A DNA stretch of 38,807 nucleotides from Aquibium sp. A9E412 (GCF_030398335.1 NZ_JAOAOP010000035.1:1-38807), one strand, 5' to 3'. Shown: positions 24,727 to 32,282, numbered from the stretch's first letter. Made by a program: numbers and translations. Notes: generated by a model from the sequence alone, not told the origin.

Positions 24727-25610
24727 CAGCCGGCCTCCGTGTCGGTCTCGCCGGCCGCGAAGGCGAGGCCGCTCCAGGCGGGCAGGGCGAGCGTCACGGC
24801 CACGCCGTCCGCCTCGATCGGCGTGCCGGCCTGCATGGCGGCGGCGGCCCGGTCGATGCGCACCAGCGCCAGCGCGTCGGCGCCCGCCACCGTGCCGAGC
24901 GTGCCGATGGCGCGGCCGCCGGCCGTCACCGGGCTGCCGGCGGCCGGCAGCGCCGCAGCGCCCCCGGCGATCGCCAGCCGGCGCCGCGCCGTGCCGCGAT
25001 GCTGCATGCGCGAGACGACCTCCTGGCCGACGAAGCAGCCCTTCTTCAGCCCGACGCCGCCGTTGCGGTCGTAGAGCACGTCGTGCGGAAAGGCTTCGCC
25101 GAGCGCGAAGTCGGCGCCGCTCTCGGCCACCGCATGGGCGATGCGCAGCCGCTGCCAGGCGTCCGCGTCGTCGCCACCGGGCGCCGCGCCATAGTGGCGC
25201 CGCACGTCGTCGCGGTCGACGAAGCGGCCGTCGGCGACGGCATCGGATTCATCGCGTGAAGCGGCTGAATCGGCGTGTGAACCGGTCGAATCGGTTTCCC
25301 AGGATACCGACACAACGGCTTGATCGTTCTTGGCAATCTCGACCTTGGCGCGCAGCTTGTAGAGGGTCAGCCGCTTGACGAGGTCGTCGGCCGCGTCGGC
25401 CCGGCAGTCGAGCCGGAAGCGCTCCGGCCCGGCGCGCGAGACGACGAAGTCGAACAGGATCTTGCCTTGCGGCGTCAGCAGCGCGCCGGCGCGCGCGACG
25501 CCGCTCTCGAGCGTGTCGAGATCGGTGGTGATGATCGTCTGCAGGAAGTGCTCGGCCTCGGGACCCGAGACCTCGACGAGCGTGCGATCGGCGAGCGTGG
25601 TGGCAGGCAT
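24726..25610 (-). CDS. ygfZ: Folate-binding protein YgfZ (GcvT family)
   Basis: Tetrahydrofolate-dependent factor that helps repair or assemble certain Fe-S proteins such as MiaB. 294 residues. The YgfZ signature KGCFVGQEVVSRMQHR is at 190-205 with Cys192. The GcvT-like N-terminus has HFLQTIITTDLDTL and the GALLTPQGKILFDF strand. Residues about 104-127 form a Ser/Asp/Ala-rich insertion encoded by a degenerate 21-base tandem repeat, placed in a loop that varies in the family. The gene is coupled to the downstream HD hydrolase. Confidence 0.95.
   Translation of the reverse strand: MPATTLADRTLVEVSGPEAEHFLQTIITTDLDTLESGVARAGALLTPQGKILFDFVVSRAGPERFRLDCRADAADDLVKRLTLYKLRAKVEIAKNDQAVVSVSWETDSTGSHADSAASRDESDAVADGRFVDRDDVRRHYGAAPGGDDADAWQRLRIAHAVAESGADFALGEAFPHDVLYDRNGGVGLKKGCFVGQEVVSRMQHRGTARRRLAIAGGAAALPAAGSPVTAGGRAIGTLGTVAGADALALVRIDRAAAAMQAGTPIEADGVAVTLALPAWSGLAFAAGETDTEAG
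25246..25308 (-). repeat. Degenerate 21-base tandem repeat within ygfZ
   Basis: Three units of 21 bases start with GATTC or GAATC at 25246, 25267 and 25288. In the protein they give 7-residue units: DSTGSHA, DSAASRD, ESDAVAD. Each unit contains one GANTC, the CcrM methylation site. The first two units share about two thirds of their bases. Confidence 0.6.
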
Positions 25611-25682
25611 GCGGAACGTCGTCTCCGGTGCGCGTTGCTCGCCCTACCTAGGTGCCCGCCGCGGGTGCGGCAAGCCCGCCCG

Positions 25683-26117
25683 TCAGGCGCCGCCGCCGGC
25701 CCCGTCGCCACGCCGCAGCCGCGCGGCGAGCCGGGCGAGCCGCGCCGCGCTGCGGGCGCTCAGGCCGCCGGCGGCGTAGTCGCGGCGCACCGCCGTCTCG
25801 ATCGCGTCGGCCACCCGGTCGAGCGTCGGCGCGCGGCGCGGATCGGCCGGGTCGTGCTGATCGAACAGGTTGATCCAGCGGTCGGTGTCGCGGCCGAAAT
25901 GCATCAGCCGTTCGAAATAGACTTCCGGGTCGTCGCGCCTGGTCAGGATGCCGAAGGCGCCGGCGAGAAACGACAGCGGGCTCATCACCACGTCGCGGAA
26001 CCCGTCGGCGAACAGCTTGACCTGGAATAGCGCCAGGCGGCGCATCAGCCGGCCGCGGCTCTGGCGCGGCGCCCGGCGCAGCGCGCCGGCTTCGGCGAAA
26101 GGTGCGTCTGCGTGCAT
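25683..26117 (-). CDS. Conserved hypothetical membrane-associated protein
   Basis: 144 residues, function unknown. The N-terminus is basic, followed by LMRRLALFQVKLFADGFRDVVMSPLSFLAGAFGIL (about 25-58), one amphipathic or membrane segment. Then comes a conserved-looking YFERLMHFGRDTDRWINLFDQHD (about 67-90) and a helical Arg/Ala-rich C-terminus (LSARSAARLARLAARLRR). The core FQVKLFADGxRD...RxFGRxTDxWINLF is one I recall from unannotated Rhizobiales proteins. GGGAGGAG lies just before the ATG at 26117, fixing the start. ygfZ lies downstream on the same strand with a 72-base gap. Confidence 0.75.
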   Translation of the reverse strand: MHADAPFAEAGALRRAPRQSRGRLMRRLALFQVKLFADGFRDVVMSPLSFLAGAFGILTRRDDPEVYFERLMHFGRDTDRWINLFDQHDPADPRRAPTLDRVADAIETAVRRDYAAGGLSARSAARLARLAARLRRGDGAGGGA

Positions 26118-26195
26118 CGTCTCCTCCCTGTGCCCCGTTCCTGCCGCATCTGCCGATATGGGCGCTGCGGCCGCCGGTTGCAAAGCCGCCGGCGC

Positions 26196-26939
26196 TCAGT
26201 CTCCGGCGACGAAGAAGACCCAGCGCCCTTCGGGCGTGATGCCGACGCGGTAGAAGATGTAGGCGCCGAAGTTCTTCATGTCCTCGTAGTCGCCGGCCGT
26301 CACCAGGGTGAACAGCTCGACCCGCTGGCGGTCGGTCAGGCCATCGAGCGGCAGCGCGAAGAAGTAGGGCCAGACATAGAGCTCGGCCGGCGTGCCGGCG
26401 TCGAGATGCACGTAGCCCGCCTGCAGCACCTCGAGCAGGATCGCCAGGATCTCCTGTCCGCCCTGGTCGCCGGAGATCTCGCGCAGGAAGGCGATCGGGT
26501 CCTCGACCGGTCCGCCGAAGGACAGCGTGGTCGCCGTCTCGCCGCTGCCGAGCAGCGGCCGCAGCGCCGCGAGGTCGCCGCTGCGGCAGGCCTCGACGAT
26601 CAGCCCGTGCAGGCGCCGCACCGGTTCGGGCAGGCGGTCGAGGTCGTAGATCACCTCCGGCTGGACGGGCGCGGCCGGTTCGCCGGCCGCGTCGGCCGGC
26701 GGCGCGCTCTCCTCGTCGGCCGGTGCGGCATCGCGCGGAAGGACCGGCGGGTCGGGCGTCGGCACCGTGCCCGGCCGTGCCTCGTCCTGCAGCGGCGGCG
26801 ACAGCTCCTCGCGCTGGATCTCGCTCAGCGCGGCCGCGCTCGCGGTGCCGGCGAGAAGCAGGGCGGCGGTGGCGAGCCCGCGCGTGGCCGCCGGCCACGC
26901 CGCAGGGCGCCTTGCGCCCGCCAGCCGATCGGCGCTCAT
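26196..26939 (-). CDS. Secreted protein of unknown function
   Basis: 247 residues, exported. A signal peptide (basic N-terminus, then GLATAALLLAGTASAAA, about 20-36) is followed by a Pro/Ala/Asp-rich linker (about 45-90) and a globular C-terminal domain from about 95 (IYDLDRLPEPVRRLHGLIVEAC) to the end. That domain contains GGQEILAILLEVLQAGYVHL, TPAELYVWPYFFALPLDGL and ITPEGRWVFFVAGD. The pattern is found in unannotated alphaproteobacterial proteins; I recognise no domain of known function. GGGAG lies eight bases before the ATG at 26939; the longer frame upstream would hide the signal peptide. Confidence 0.75.
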   Translation of the reverse strand: MSADRLAGARRPAAWPAATRGLATAALLLAGTASAAALSEIQREELSPPLQDEARPGTVPTPDPPVLPRDAAPADEESAPPADAAGEPAAPVQPEVIYDLDRLPEPVRRLHGLIVEACRSGDLAALRPLLGSGETATTLSFGGPVEDPIAFLREISGDQGGQEILAILLEVLQAGYVHLDAGTPAELYVWPYFFALPLDGLTDRQRVELFTLVTAGDYEDMKNFGAYIFYRVGITPEGRWVFFVAGD

Positions 26940-27106
26940 CGCCGCGCTCCCGCAGCAACGCCCGGGCGTCGGTTGCAGCCCGGCCGAATCGCCCCGCGCT
27001 CGCGGCCGCGCGGCCATGCTGGTCGGATCGCTCATGCCGTCGTCCGAAAACCGCTTCCCACCGTTCGGCATCATGGCCCGAAGGGTAGCGGAACCGACGG
27101 CGCCCC

Positions 27107-27361
27107 TCAATGGCGCGCGCTGTCGATGAACTCGCCGGCGATGACGCGCTCGCGCATGCGCTCGATCAGCGCCAGCGCCGCCTCCTCGCCGTGGCTGCGC
27201 TGCAGCTCGCGAAAGGCCGTCGACAGCGCCGCCTCGGCCATGATGTCGGCGGCGATGCCCGAGGCGAAGCCTTCCGCCCACGCCTCGCCCTGATGCTCGG
27301 CCGCCACGAGCCGCATCTCCTCGCGGATCAGCCGGTCGATGTCGTTCTGCCCGTGGTCCAT
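27107..27361 (-). CDS. Small acidic helical protein, unknown function
   Basis: 84 residues, almost entirely helical by composition (REEMRLVAAEHQGEAWAEG, MAEAALSTAFRELQRSHGEEAAL, LIERMRERVIAGEF), with no membrane segment or signal. A heptad-like spacing of Leu, Ile and Met suggests a helical bundle or dimer. The coding pattern (no stop, GC-rich third positions, Glu/Ala-rich) supports a real gene. A perfect CtrA-type site lies 69-84 bases upstream, so it may be under cell-cycle control. Its downstream neighbour on the same strand is the secreted unknown protein. Confidence 0.7.
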   Translation of the reverse strand: MDHGQNDIDRLIREEMRLVAAEHQGEAWAEGFASGIAADIMAEAALSTAFRELQRSHGEEAALALIERMRERVIAGEFIDSARH

Positions 27362-27429
27362 GCCGTTCGTCTGCCTCGTTCGCCCGACCGTGCGATCCGG
27401 CGCATTTGTCTCAAATCCGCATGCCGGCC

Positions 27430-27445
27430 TTAAGCCGCCGTTAAC
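27430..27445 (+). promoter_or_regulatory. Perfect CtrA-type site (TTAA-N7-TTAAC)
   Basis: TTAA (27430-27433), seven bases, TTAAC (27441-27445). This equals the CtrA consensus and lies 69-84 bases upstream of the 84-residue protein gene on the minus strand. I noticed only about eight TTAA tetramers in the whole window, so two at the exact spacing are unlikely by chance. A single GTTAAC at 27493-27498 lies nearby. Confidence 0.6.
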
Positions 27446-27598
27446 ACATCTAGCACAGCAAATGCGGCTTGGGTCGGACCGTTCGCGGCAGGGTTAACGC
27501 GCGCCGGGCAGCGCTTGCCGCCCGTGCCGCGCGCCCTTGCTCTCCGCGCCCGCGCGGGCCGGCCGCGCCCCCCTTGTAGCGGCGCGCGGCGCAGCGAT

Positions 27599-27976
27599 CT
27601 AGTTGCCGTAGCGCGCGGCGATGTCGCTCGACAGCTCGGCCCCCTCCTTCATGTAGCGGCGGATCGCCGCGCGCGCCGATTCGGTGCACACGGCATAGCT
27701 CGCCTCGAAGGAGCGGTAGCCGTGGTTGAAGCTCGCCACCATGCGCGCCCGGCGCGCCGGCGGCGGGGCCTCGGCCTCGAGCAGCGCCTCCATGCGCTCG
27801 CGCCATTCCTGGCCCGCCTCGCCGCACAGATTGCGCAGATAGTGGATCGAGCCGAGCACCTCGGCCAGCCGCAGCAGCGGCTTCTCGTAGGGTGCCTCGA
27901 CGCCGTGTGCCGGCGCTGCGGCGAGGATGCCGAGCGCGAGGGCGAGGCCGGCGAGGGGACGGCGATGACGCGTCAT
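27599..27976 (-). CDS. TIGR02301-family secreted protein
   Basis: 125 residues with a signal peptide (MTRHRRPLAGLALALGILAAAPAHG). The mature part carries the TIGR02301 pattern: EKPLLRLAEVLGSIHYLRNLCG, WRERMEALLEAEAP, ARRARMVASFNHGYRSFEASY, CTESARAAIRRYMKEGAEL and the terminal IAARYGN. Two Cys (in NLCG and AVCTE) probably form a disulfide in the periplasm. The family is limited to Rhizobiales and relatives and has no known function. The ATG at 27976 was chosen because it directly starts the signal peptide. The Nudix gene ends 41 bases upstream on the same strand. Confidence 0.85.
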   Translation of the reverse strand: MTRHRRPLAGLALALGILAAAPAHGVEAPYEKPLLRLAEVLGSIHYLRNLCGEAGQEWRERMEALLEAEAPPPARRARMVASFNHGYRSFEASYAVCTESARAAIRRYMKEGAELSSDIAARYGN

Positions 27977-28017
27977 GCCGATCTTGTGGGCCAAGATTCG
28001 GGCGGCTGCAAGGCGCG

Positions 28018-28428
28018 TCAGGGGCATGGCTTGCCGAGCAGCCGGCGGGCGACCGTCAGCGTCGAGCCGGTCATCGGCAGCCCGCGCATCGCCTCCGGGC
28101 TGTACCAGGCCACCTCGGCCGCGTCGTCGCCGGCGCGCAGCCGGCCGCTCACCCGGTCGGCGCGGAACACGGTGAGGCGGTAGAGCCGCACGTCGTTCGG
28201 GCCGCCGCCGAGCAGCATCTCGTCGAGCCGCGCCAGCCGCTCGGCCAGCAGCCCGGTCTCCTCGGCGAGCTCGCGCCGCGCCGCCGTCTCGAGACTCTCG
28301 CCCGGCTCCACCCGGCCGCCGGGAAAGGCGTAGAGGCCGCGCGCCGGCGCCCGGCCGCGGCGCACCAGCAGCACGCGGTCGCCGCTCACGGCGGCCACCG
28401 AGACGGCCAGCGTTGCGTCTTCATCCAT
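28018..28428 (-). CDS. Nudix hydrolase
   Basis: Hydrolyses a nucleoside diphosphate linked to another moiety; the substrate is unknown. 136 residues, a single domain. The Nudix box runs from about 37 to 60: GGRVEPGESLETAARRELAE followed by ETGL, with all catalytic Glu residues (REL-EE) present. GLYAFPG before it and the DVRLYRLTVFRADRVSG strand after it fit the ADP-ribose/8-oxo-dGTP-type subfamilies without deciding between them. The ATG at 28428 has AAAGGG about ten bases upstream. It is divergent from the SRAP gene. Confidence 0.9.
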   Translation of the reverse strand: MDEDATLAVSVAAVSGDRVLLVRRGRAPARGLYAFPGGRVEPGESLETAARRELAEETGLLAERLARLDEMLLGGGPNDVRLYRLTVFRADRVSGRLRAGDDAAEVAWYSPEAMRGLPMTGSTLTVARRLLGKPCP

Positions 28429-28516
28429 CGGCGGATATCCCTTTCCTCCGCCTTCTTTAGGACGGATCGCGGCGCCGGCAAACCGCGCCGCCGCGATGCC
28501 TGCGGGGAGATCTGCG

Positions 28517-29281
28517 ATGTGCGGCCGCTTTGCGCTCAATGCGACGCCGGAGGAGGTCGAGGCGCTGTTCGCGCTGCTCGAGCTCGAGGCGTTTCCGCCG
28601 CGCTACAACATCGCGCCGACCCAGCCGATCCTGATGGTGGCGGCCGCGCCGCCGCGCCCGGCCGGCTCCAACCTGCCCGACCGGCAGGCGCTGCTGGTGC
28701 GCTGGGGGCTGCTGCCGTCCTGGGTGAAGGACCCGAAGCGCTTTCCGCTGCTCATCAACGCGCGCTCGGAGACGGCGGCCGAGAAGAACGCCTTCCGCGC
28801 CGCCATGCGGCACCGCCGCACGCTGGTGCCGGCCTCCGGCTTCTACGAGTGGCGCCGCGCCGGCGGCAAGGCGGTCCAGGCCTACTGGGTGCGGCCGCGC
28901 CATGGCGGCGTCGTCGCCTTCGCCGGGCTGATGGAGACCTGGCTCGAGCCGGGCGGCTCCGAGCTCGACACCGGCGCCATCCTGACCACCGCGGCCAGCG
29001 CCGACGTCGCCCCGGTGCACGACCGCATGCCGGTGGTGATCGCGCCCGAGTATTTCGCCCGCTGGCTCGACTGCCGCGGCCATGCGCCGGCCGACGTCGC
29101 CGATCTCCTGCGCCCGGCCGAGGACGGCTTCTTCGAGGCCGTGCCGGTCTCCGACAGGGTCAACAAGGTGGCCAACACGGGACCCGAGGTGCAGCAGCCG
29201 GTGGCCGAGGCGGCGCGCCCGGCGGAGGCGGCGCAGGACGAGCCGCCGCCGCCGGCGGCCGGCCAGTTGCGGCTGCTGTGA
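28517..29281 (+). CDS. SRAP-domain protein (YedK/HMCES type)
   Basis: Senses abasic sites in single-stranded DNA and forms a thiazolidine DNA-protein crosslink with its Cys2, shielding the lesion. 254 residues. The start is ATG 28517, giving MCGRF, because the Met must be removed to expose Cys2; the GGGGAG before it supports this. Active-site residues: Cys2, Asn31 (YNIAPTQ), Glu111 (SGFYEWR) and His168 (VHDRMPVV). A Pro/Ala-rich tail from about 220 is not part of the fold. A perfect 10-bp inverted repeat follows the stop. Genes of this family often cluster with SOS functions, though no LexA box is visible here. Confidence 0.93.
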   Translation: MCGRFALNATPEEVEALFALLELEAFPPRYNIAPTQPILMVAAAPPRPAGSNLPDRQALLVRWGLLPSWVKDPKRFPLLINARSETAAEKNAFRAAMRHRRTLVPASGFYEWRRAGGKAVQAYWVRPRHGGVVAFAGLMETWLEPGGSELDTGAILTTAASADVAPVHDRMPVVIAPEYFARWLDCRGHAPADVADLLRPAEDGFFEAVPVSDRVNKVANTGPEVQQPVAEAARPAEAAQDEPPPPAAGQLRLL

Positions 29282-29285
29282 GGGT

Positions 29286-29311
29286 GCCGGCCGCGCCCCG
29301 CCGCGGCCGGC
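29286..29311 (+). terminator. Strong hairpin after the SRAP gene, possible terminator
   Basis: GCCGGCCGCG (29286-29295) and CGCGGCCGGC (29302-29311) form a perfect 10-bp stem with a six-base loop, four bases after the SRAP stop. No T-run follows, so intrinsic termination would be weak. Confidence 0.3.
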
Positions 29312-29338
29312 GCGGCCGGCGCGGGTAGGCCGCCGGCC

Positions 29339-29968
29339 ATGCTGGCACCGGGCGATGCGGCCGGCTTCGTCGCCGGCTTTTTTCTCGGCGGCTCGCTGAT
29401 CGTGGCGATCGGCGCGCAGAACGCCTTCGTGCTGCGCCAGGGCCTCGTCGGTCGCCACGTGCTCGCCGTCTGCCTGATCTGCGCGGTCGCCGATGCGGCG
29501 CTGATCACGCTCGGCGTGGCGGGGCTCGGCACGGCGGTCGCCGGCTCGCCGGCGCTGGTCGCGGCGGCCACGCTCGGCGGTGCGGCGTTCCTGTTGTTCT
29601 ATGCGGGCCTGTCGTTCCGCCGCGCCCTGCGGCCGGGCGCGCTGCTGGCGGCCGGCGGGGCGGCGACGACGCTGCGCGGCGCGGTCGCCGCCTGTCTCGC
29701 CTTCACCGTGCTCAACCCGCACGTCTATCTCGACACGGTGCTGCTGCTCGGCTCGGTGTCGGCGGGCTATGGCGGCACGGCGAGGGCGGCCTTCGGCGCC
29801 GGCGCGGTGGCCGCGTCCTTCGCCTGGTTCTTCGCGCTCGGCTATGGCGCCCGGCTGCTGCAGCCGGTGTTCGCCAGGCCGGCCGCCTGGCGCGTCCTCG
29901 ACGTGGCGATCGGCCTCGTGATGGGCGCGATCGCCGTCGGCCTGCTAGGCCGGCTTCACGCCGCTTGA
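29339..29968 (+). CDS. LysE/ArgO-family amino-acid exporter
   Basis: Inner-membrane exporter, 209 residues with about six membrane segments. The N-terminal signature GGSLIVAIGAQNAFVLRQGL is that of LysE, ArgO and YggA, which export lysine or arginine. TLRGAVAACLAFTVLNPHVYLDTVLLLGS (about 109-137) is the matching second repeat region with the conserved Asn-Pro-His. The substrate is inferred from the family. The ATG has no strong Shine-Dalgarno; it lies 57 bases after the SRAP gene, possibly co-transcribed. The last 24 bases overlap, in antisense, the end of a probable 51-residue gene. Confidence 0.9.
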   Translation: MLAPGDAAGFVAGFFLGGSLIVAIGAQNAFVLRQGLVGRHVLAVCLICAVADAALITLGVAGLGTAVAGSPALVAAATLGGAAFLLFYAGLSFRRALRPGALLAAGGAATTLRGAVAACLAFTVLNPHVYLDTVLLLGSVSAGYGGTARAAFGAGAVAASFAWFFALGYGARLLQPVFARPAAWRVLDVAIGLVMGAIAVGLLGRLHAA

Positions 29969-30100
29969 CGTCGCCTTCGTCTGCCGCTTGGCGCAGATCA
30001 GCGCAGCCACGACGGCCGCCGGGCCGATCGCGTTGTACTGGCTGAGCAGGCCTCCGGTCTTTGCGGGCTGCGGCTTGGTGCGCGTGTCTTTGCGGGCCAT
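29945..30100 (-). CDS. Probable 51-residue membrane protein
   Basis: Small reading frame beginning MARKDTRTKPQPAKTGG, followed by a hydrophobic segment (about 24-37: AIGPAAVVAALICA) flanked by Lys/Arg, with a polar tail. This is the layout of a single-pass protein whose basic N-terminus stays in the cytoplasm. AGGA stands just before the ATG. The reading uses codons like its neighbours. Its final bases overlap the 3' end of the LysE gene on the other strand. I recall similar unannotated Rhizobiales proteins, but I cannot confirm homologs here. If it is not real, the region is a 480-base gap. Confidence 0.5.
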   Translation of the reverse strand: MARKDTRTKPQPAKTGGLLSQYNAIGPAAVVAALICAKRQTKATSSGVKPA

Positions 30101-30283
30101 CGTTCCTGCCTCGAGCTTGGGCGTGTTCGCCTTTGGCCGACATGCTGAGCGATTTCGACGAAAGCGTGGCCGATGGCCGCTTCGCCGGCCGCCCGAACGG
30201 CATTTTCGGCAAACGTGATTAAGACTTTCTTCAAATGCCGGTTTTTGCCCGCCGGCGCCCCGCCGGGCGCGCCGAATTCCGCC

Positions 30284-30312
30284 TTGACGCGGCCGGCGCC
30301 GAAGGCGATAAG
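30284..30312 (+). promoter_or_regulatory. Predicted sigma-70 promoter of cysS-cimA
   Basis: TTGACG (30284-30289), exactly 17 bases, GATAAG (30307-30312). The -35 matches 5 of 6 and the -10 4 of 6. Transcription would start at about 30318-30320, about 130 bases before the cysS ATG. Confidence 0.5.
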
Positions 30313-30319
30313 GCGGGCC

Positions 30320-30367
30320 ATGAAAACGACCGCCACCATCATCGCCGGCATCTGCATTATCGGCTAG
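30320..30367 (+). CDS. Possible leader peptide upstream of cysS-cimA
   Basis: Sixteen codons: [15 protein letters not shown] and TAG. The ATG falls at the predicted transcript start, so the peptide would be read from a leaderless 5' end, as with the Sinorhizobium trp leader. Five of fifteen residues are Ile, three Thr and one Cys. The operon encodes a cysteinyl-tRNA synthetase and citramalate synthase (isoleucine precursor), so an attenuation role is conceivable. No intrinsic terminator is seen between the stop and cysS. A chance reading frame is possible. Confidence 0.3.
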   Translation: MKTTATIIAGICIIG

Positions 30368-30421
30368 CGCCTATTCGCTGGTCCGGACGTTTTCGCCCTC
30401 CCTTCGTCGACGAGAAAAACG

Positions 30422-30442
30422 CCCCGGCCAGCAGGCCAGGGG
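30422..30442 (+). promoter_or_regulatory. Hairpin covering the cysS Shine-Dalgarno
   Basis: CCCCGGCC (30422-30429) pairs with GGCC (30434-30437) and GGGG (30439-30442), with an AGCA loop and one bulged A. The paired GGGG is the core of the cysS ribosome-binding site (AGGGGAG, 30438-30444; ATG at 30450). Confidence 0.5.
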
Positions 30443-30449
30443 AGACGTC

Positions 30450-31955
30450 ATGTCCGAGGCCTTTCGGGGACTTCGCCTTCACAACACGCTGACGCGCGCG
30501 AAGGAGGACTTCGTGCCGCTCGATCCGGCCGACGTGCGCATGTATGTGTGCGGGCCGACGGTCTACGACTACGCGCATATCGGCAATGCGCGGCCGGTCA
30601 TCGTCTTCGACGTGCTGTTCCGGGTGCTGCGCCAGCTCTACGGCGCCGACCACGTCACCTATGTGCGCAACATCACCGACGTCGACGACAAGATCAACGC
30701 GCGCGCCCTGCGCGACCACGGCGCGGAGATCGCGGCCGGCCGGCTGACCCTCAACGAGGCGATCCGCCGGGTGACGGAGACGACGGCGCGCCGCTTCCAC
30801 CGCGACGTCGCCGCGCTCGGCTGCCTGGAGCCGACGCACGAGCCGCGGGCGACCGATTTCGTGCTGCCGCGCGCCGACGGCCTGACCGACATGAAGAGCC
30901 TGATTCAGCGTCTCATCGACGGCGGCCATGCCTATGTCGCGCAAGGCGAATCCGGCGCCGAGGTGCTGTTCGACACGCGCTCGATGGCCGACTACGGCGC
31001 GCTGTCGAAGCGCCGCCTGGAGGACCAGCAGGCCGGCGCGCGCGTCGCCGTCGAGGCGCACAAGCGCCATGCCGGCGACTTCGTGCTTTGGAAGGAATCG
31101 GCCGCCGACGAACCGGGCTGGCACGCCGCCTTCACCGCCGACGGGCGCACGGTGGAGATCCGCGGCCGGCCGGGCTGGCACATCGAGTGCTCGGCGATGG
31201 CCGCGGCCTATCTCGGGCCGGTGTTCGACATCCACGGCGGCGGCCTCGACCTGATCTTCCCGCACCACGAGAACGAGATCGCCCAGTCGCGCTGCGCGCA
31301 TGGCACCCCGGCGATGGCCAACTACTGGCTGCACAACGGCTTCCTGCAGGTCGAGGGCCGCAAGATGGCGAAGTCGGAGGGCAATTTCGTCACCATCCGC
31401 GATCTTCTCGACAGCGACGGCTTCGGCGGCCGGCCGTGGCCCGGCGAGGTGCTGCGCCTGGCCATGCTGATGACCCACTACCGCGAGCCGATCGACTTTT
31501 CCGTGCGCAAGCTGGAGGAGGCCGAGGCGGTGCTCGACGGCTGGTACCGCGCCGTCGGCGAAGTCGAGGCGGGCGCGTTCGACTGCGCCGACACGCTGCA
31601 CGCGCTGCTCGACGATCTCGGCACGACCGGCGCCATCGCCGCGCTGCACGACCTGCGTGCCGCGGCCGCGCGCGGCAGCGAGGGCGCGCGCCGCTGTCTC
31701 AAGGCGAGCGCCGCGCTGCTCGGCCTGCTCGGCGGCACCGGCAGCGACTGGTTCGCGGCCAAGGCCTCGGGCGCGGCCGTCGACACACAGGCCGTCGAGG
31801 CGGCGATCGCCGAGCGCCTGGCGCATCTGCGCGACAAAAACTTCGCCGAGGCCGACCGCATCCGCGACGACCTCGCCGGCCGCGGCATCCAGCTCATGGA
31901 CCACAAGGACCCGCAAAGCGGCGAGCGCCGCACGCGCTGGGAGGTGCGCCGGTGA
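30450..31955 (+). CDS. cysS: Cysteinyl-tRNA synthetase
   Basis: Charges tRNA-Cys. 501 residues, a complete class I enzyme. HIGN is at 43-46, with the zinc ligand Cys34 just before ([10 protein letters not shown]). The other zinc ligands are Cys247, His272 and Glu276 (HIECSAM and PHHENE). KMAKS is at 305-309. A C-terminal helical part of about 170 residues follows, with [24 protein letters not shown] as in the family. GGGGAG six bases before the ATG lies in a hairpin. cimA follows on the same strand after a 327-base gap filled by inverted repeats. Confidence 0.97.
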   Translation: MSEAFRGLRLHNTLTRAKEDFVPLDPADVRMYVCGPTVYDYAHIGNARPVIVFDVLFRVLRQLYGADHVTYVRNITDVDDKINARALRDHGAEIAAGRLTLNEAIRRVTETTARRFHRDVAALGCLEPTHEPRATDFVLPRADGLTDMKSLIQRLIDGGHAYVAQGESGAEVLFDTRSMADYGALSKRRLEDQQAGARVAVEAHKRHAGDFVLWKESAADEPGWHAAFTADGRTVEIRGRPGWHIECSAMAAAYLGPVFDIHGGGLDLIFPHHENEIAQSRCAHGTPAMANYWLHNGFLQVEGRKMAKSEGNFVTIRDLLDSDGFGGRPWPGEVLRLAMLMTHYREPIDFSVRKLEEAEAVLDGWYRAVGEVEAGAFDCADTLHALLDDLGTTGAIAALHDLRAAAARGSEGARRCLKASAALLGLLGGTGSDWFAAKASGAAVDTQAVEAAIAERLAHLRDKNFAEADRIRDDLAGRGIQLMDHKDPQSGERRTRWEVRR

Positions 31956-31956
31956 T

Positions 31957-32003
31957 CCCCCCTCTGCCCTGCCGGGCATCTCCCCCTCGCGGGGGGAGAT
32001 CGG
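31957..32003 (-). repeat. Palindromic extragenic repeat, copy A
   Basis: Reverse-complement copy of the element at 32157. Core dyad ATCTCCCCC (31978-31986) with GGGGGGAGAT (31991-32000). It begins two bases after the cysS stop. Family marks: an ATCTCCCC stem and a flanking cagaggggg arm. Confidence 0.7.
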
Positions 32004-32156
32004 CGGCTTCGGTTGCCGCGCCTGCCTATCGTGGACAGGCGCGGCGGCGGCCGCTCGATGCGACGACGCTGCGGCGGCCGGGTTGGACCTGCGATGCGAA
32101 CATCCGCCGGCTACAGCACGGCCCGAGACGGTGGGGCACCGGCCCCCATGCCGGCC

Positions 32157-32212
32157 CGATCTCCCCCTCGAGGGAGAGATGGGCGGCAGCCCAGAGGGGG
32201 GCGCCGCGCCGC
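32157..32212 (+). repeat. Palindromic extragenic repeat, copy B
   Basis: Reads cgatctccccctcgagggag and ends in cagaggggggcg; it matches copy A in opposite orientation and the copy at 38665. A and B flank about 153 bases (32004-32156) in which I see no gene or other structure. Together they make a composite inverted-repeat unit of about 255 bases inside the cysS-cimA operon. Confidence 0.7.
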
Positions 32213-32282
32213 CGCCCGCGGCCCCTCCCGCGAGGACGACCATGAGACAACCCGCCGTCGCGCCACCGGGAGAAACGGGCCG

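Noticed and set aside
30142-30222. A 26-codon plus-strand frame (MLSDFDESVADGRF...)
   Set aside because: No ribosome-binding site, no promoter and no homology recalled; probably chance.
30219-30234. TTAA-N7-TTCAA as a third CtrA site
   Set aside because: One mismatch in the second half and no clear target; kept only as a weak candidate.
29998-30357. A 119-codon minus-strand frame upstream of cysS
   Set aside because: The second half is Arg/Ser/Pro-rich and overlaps the better-supported 51-residue frame on the same strand.
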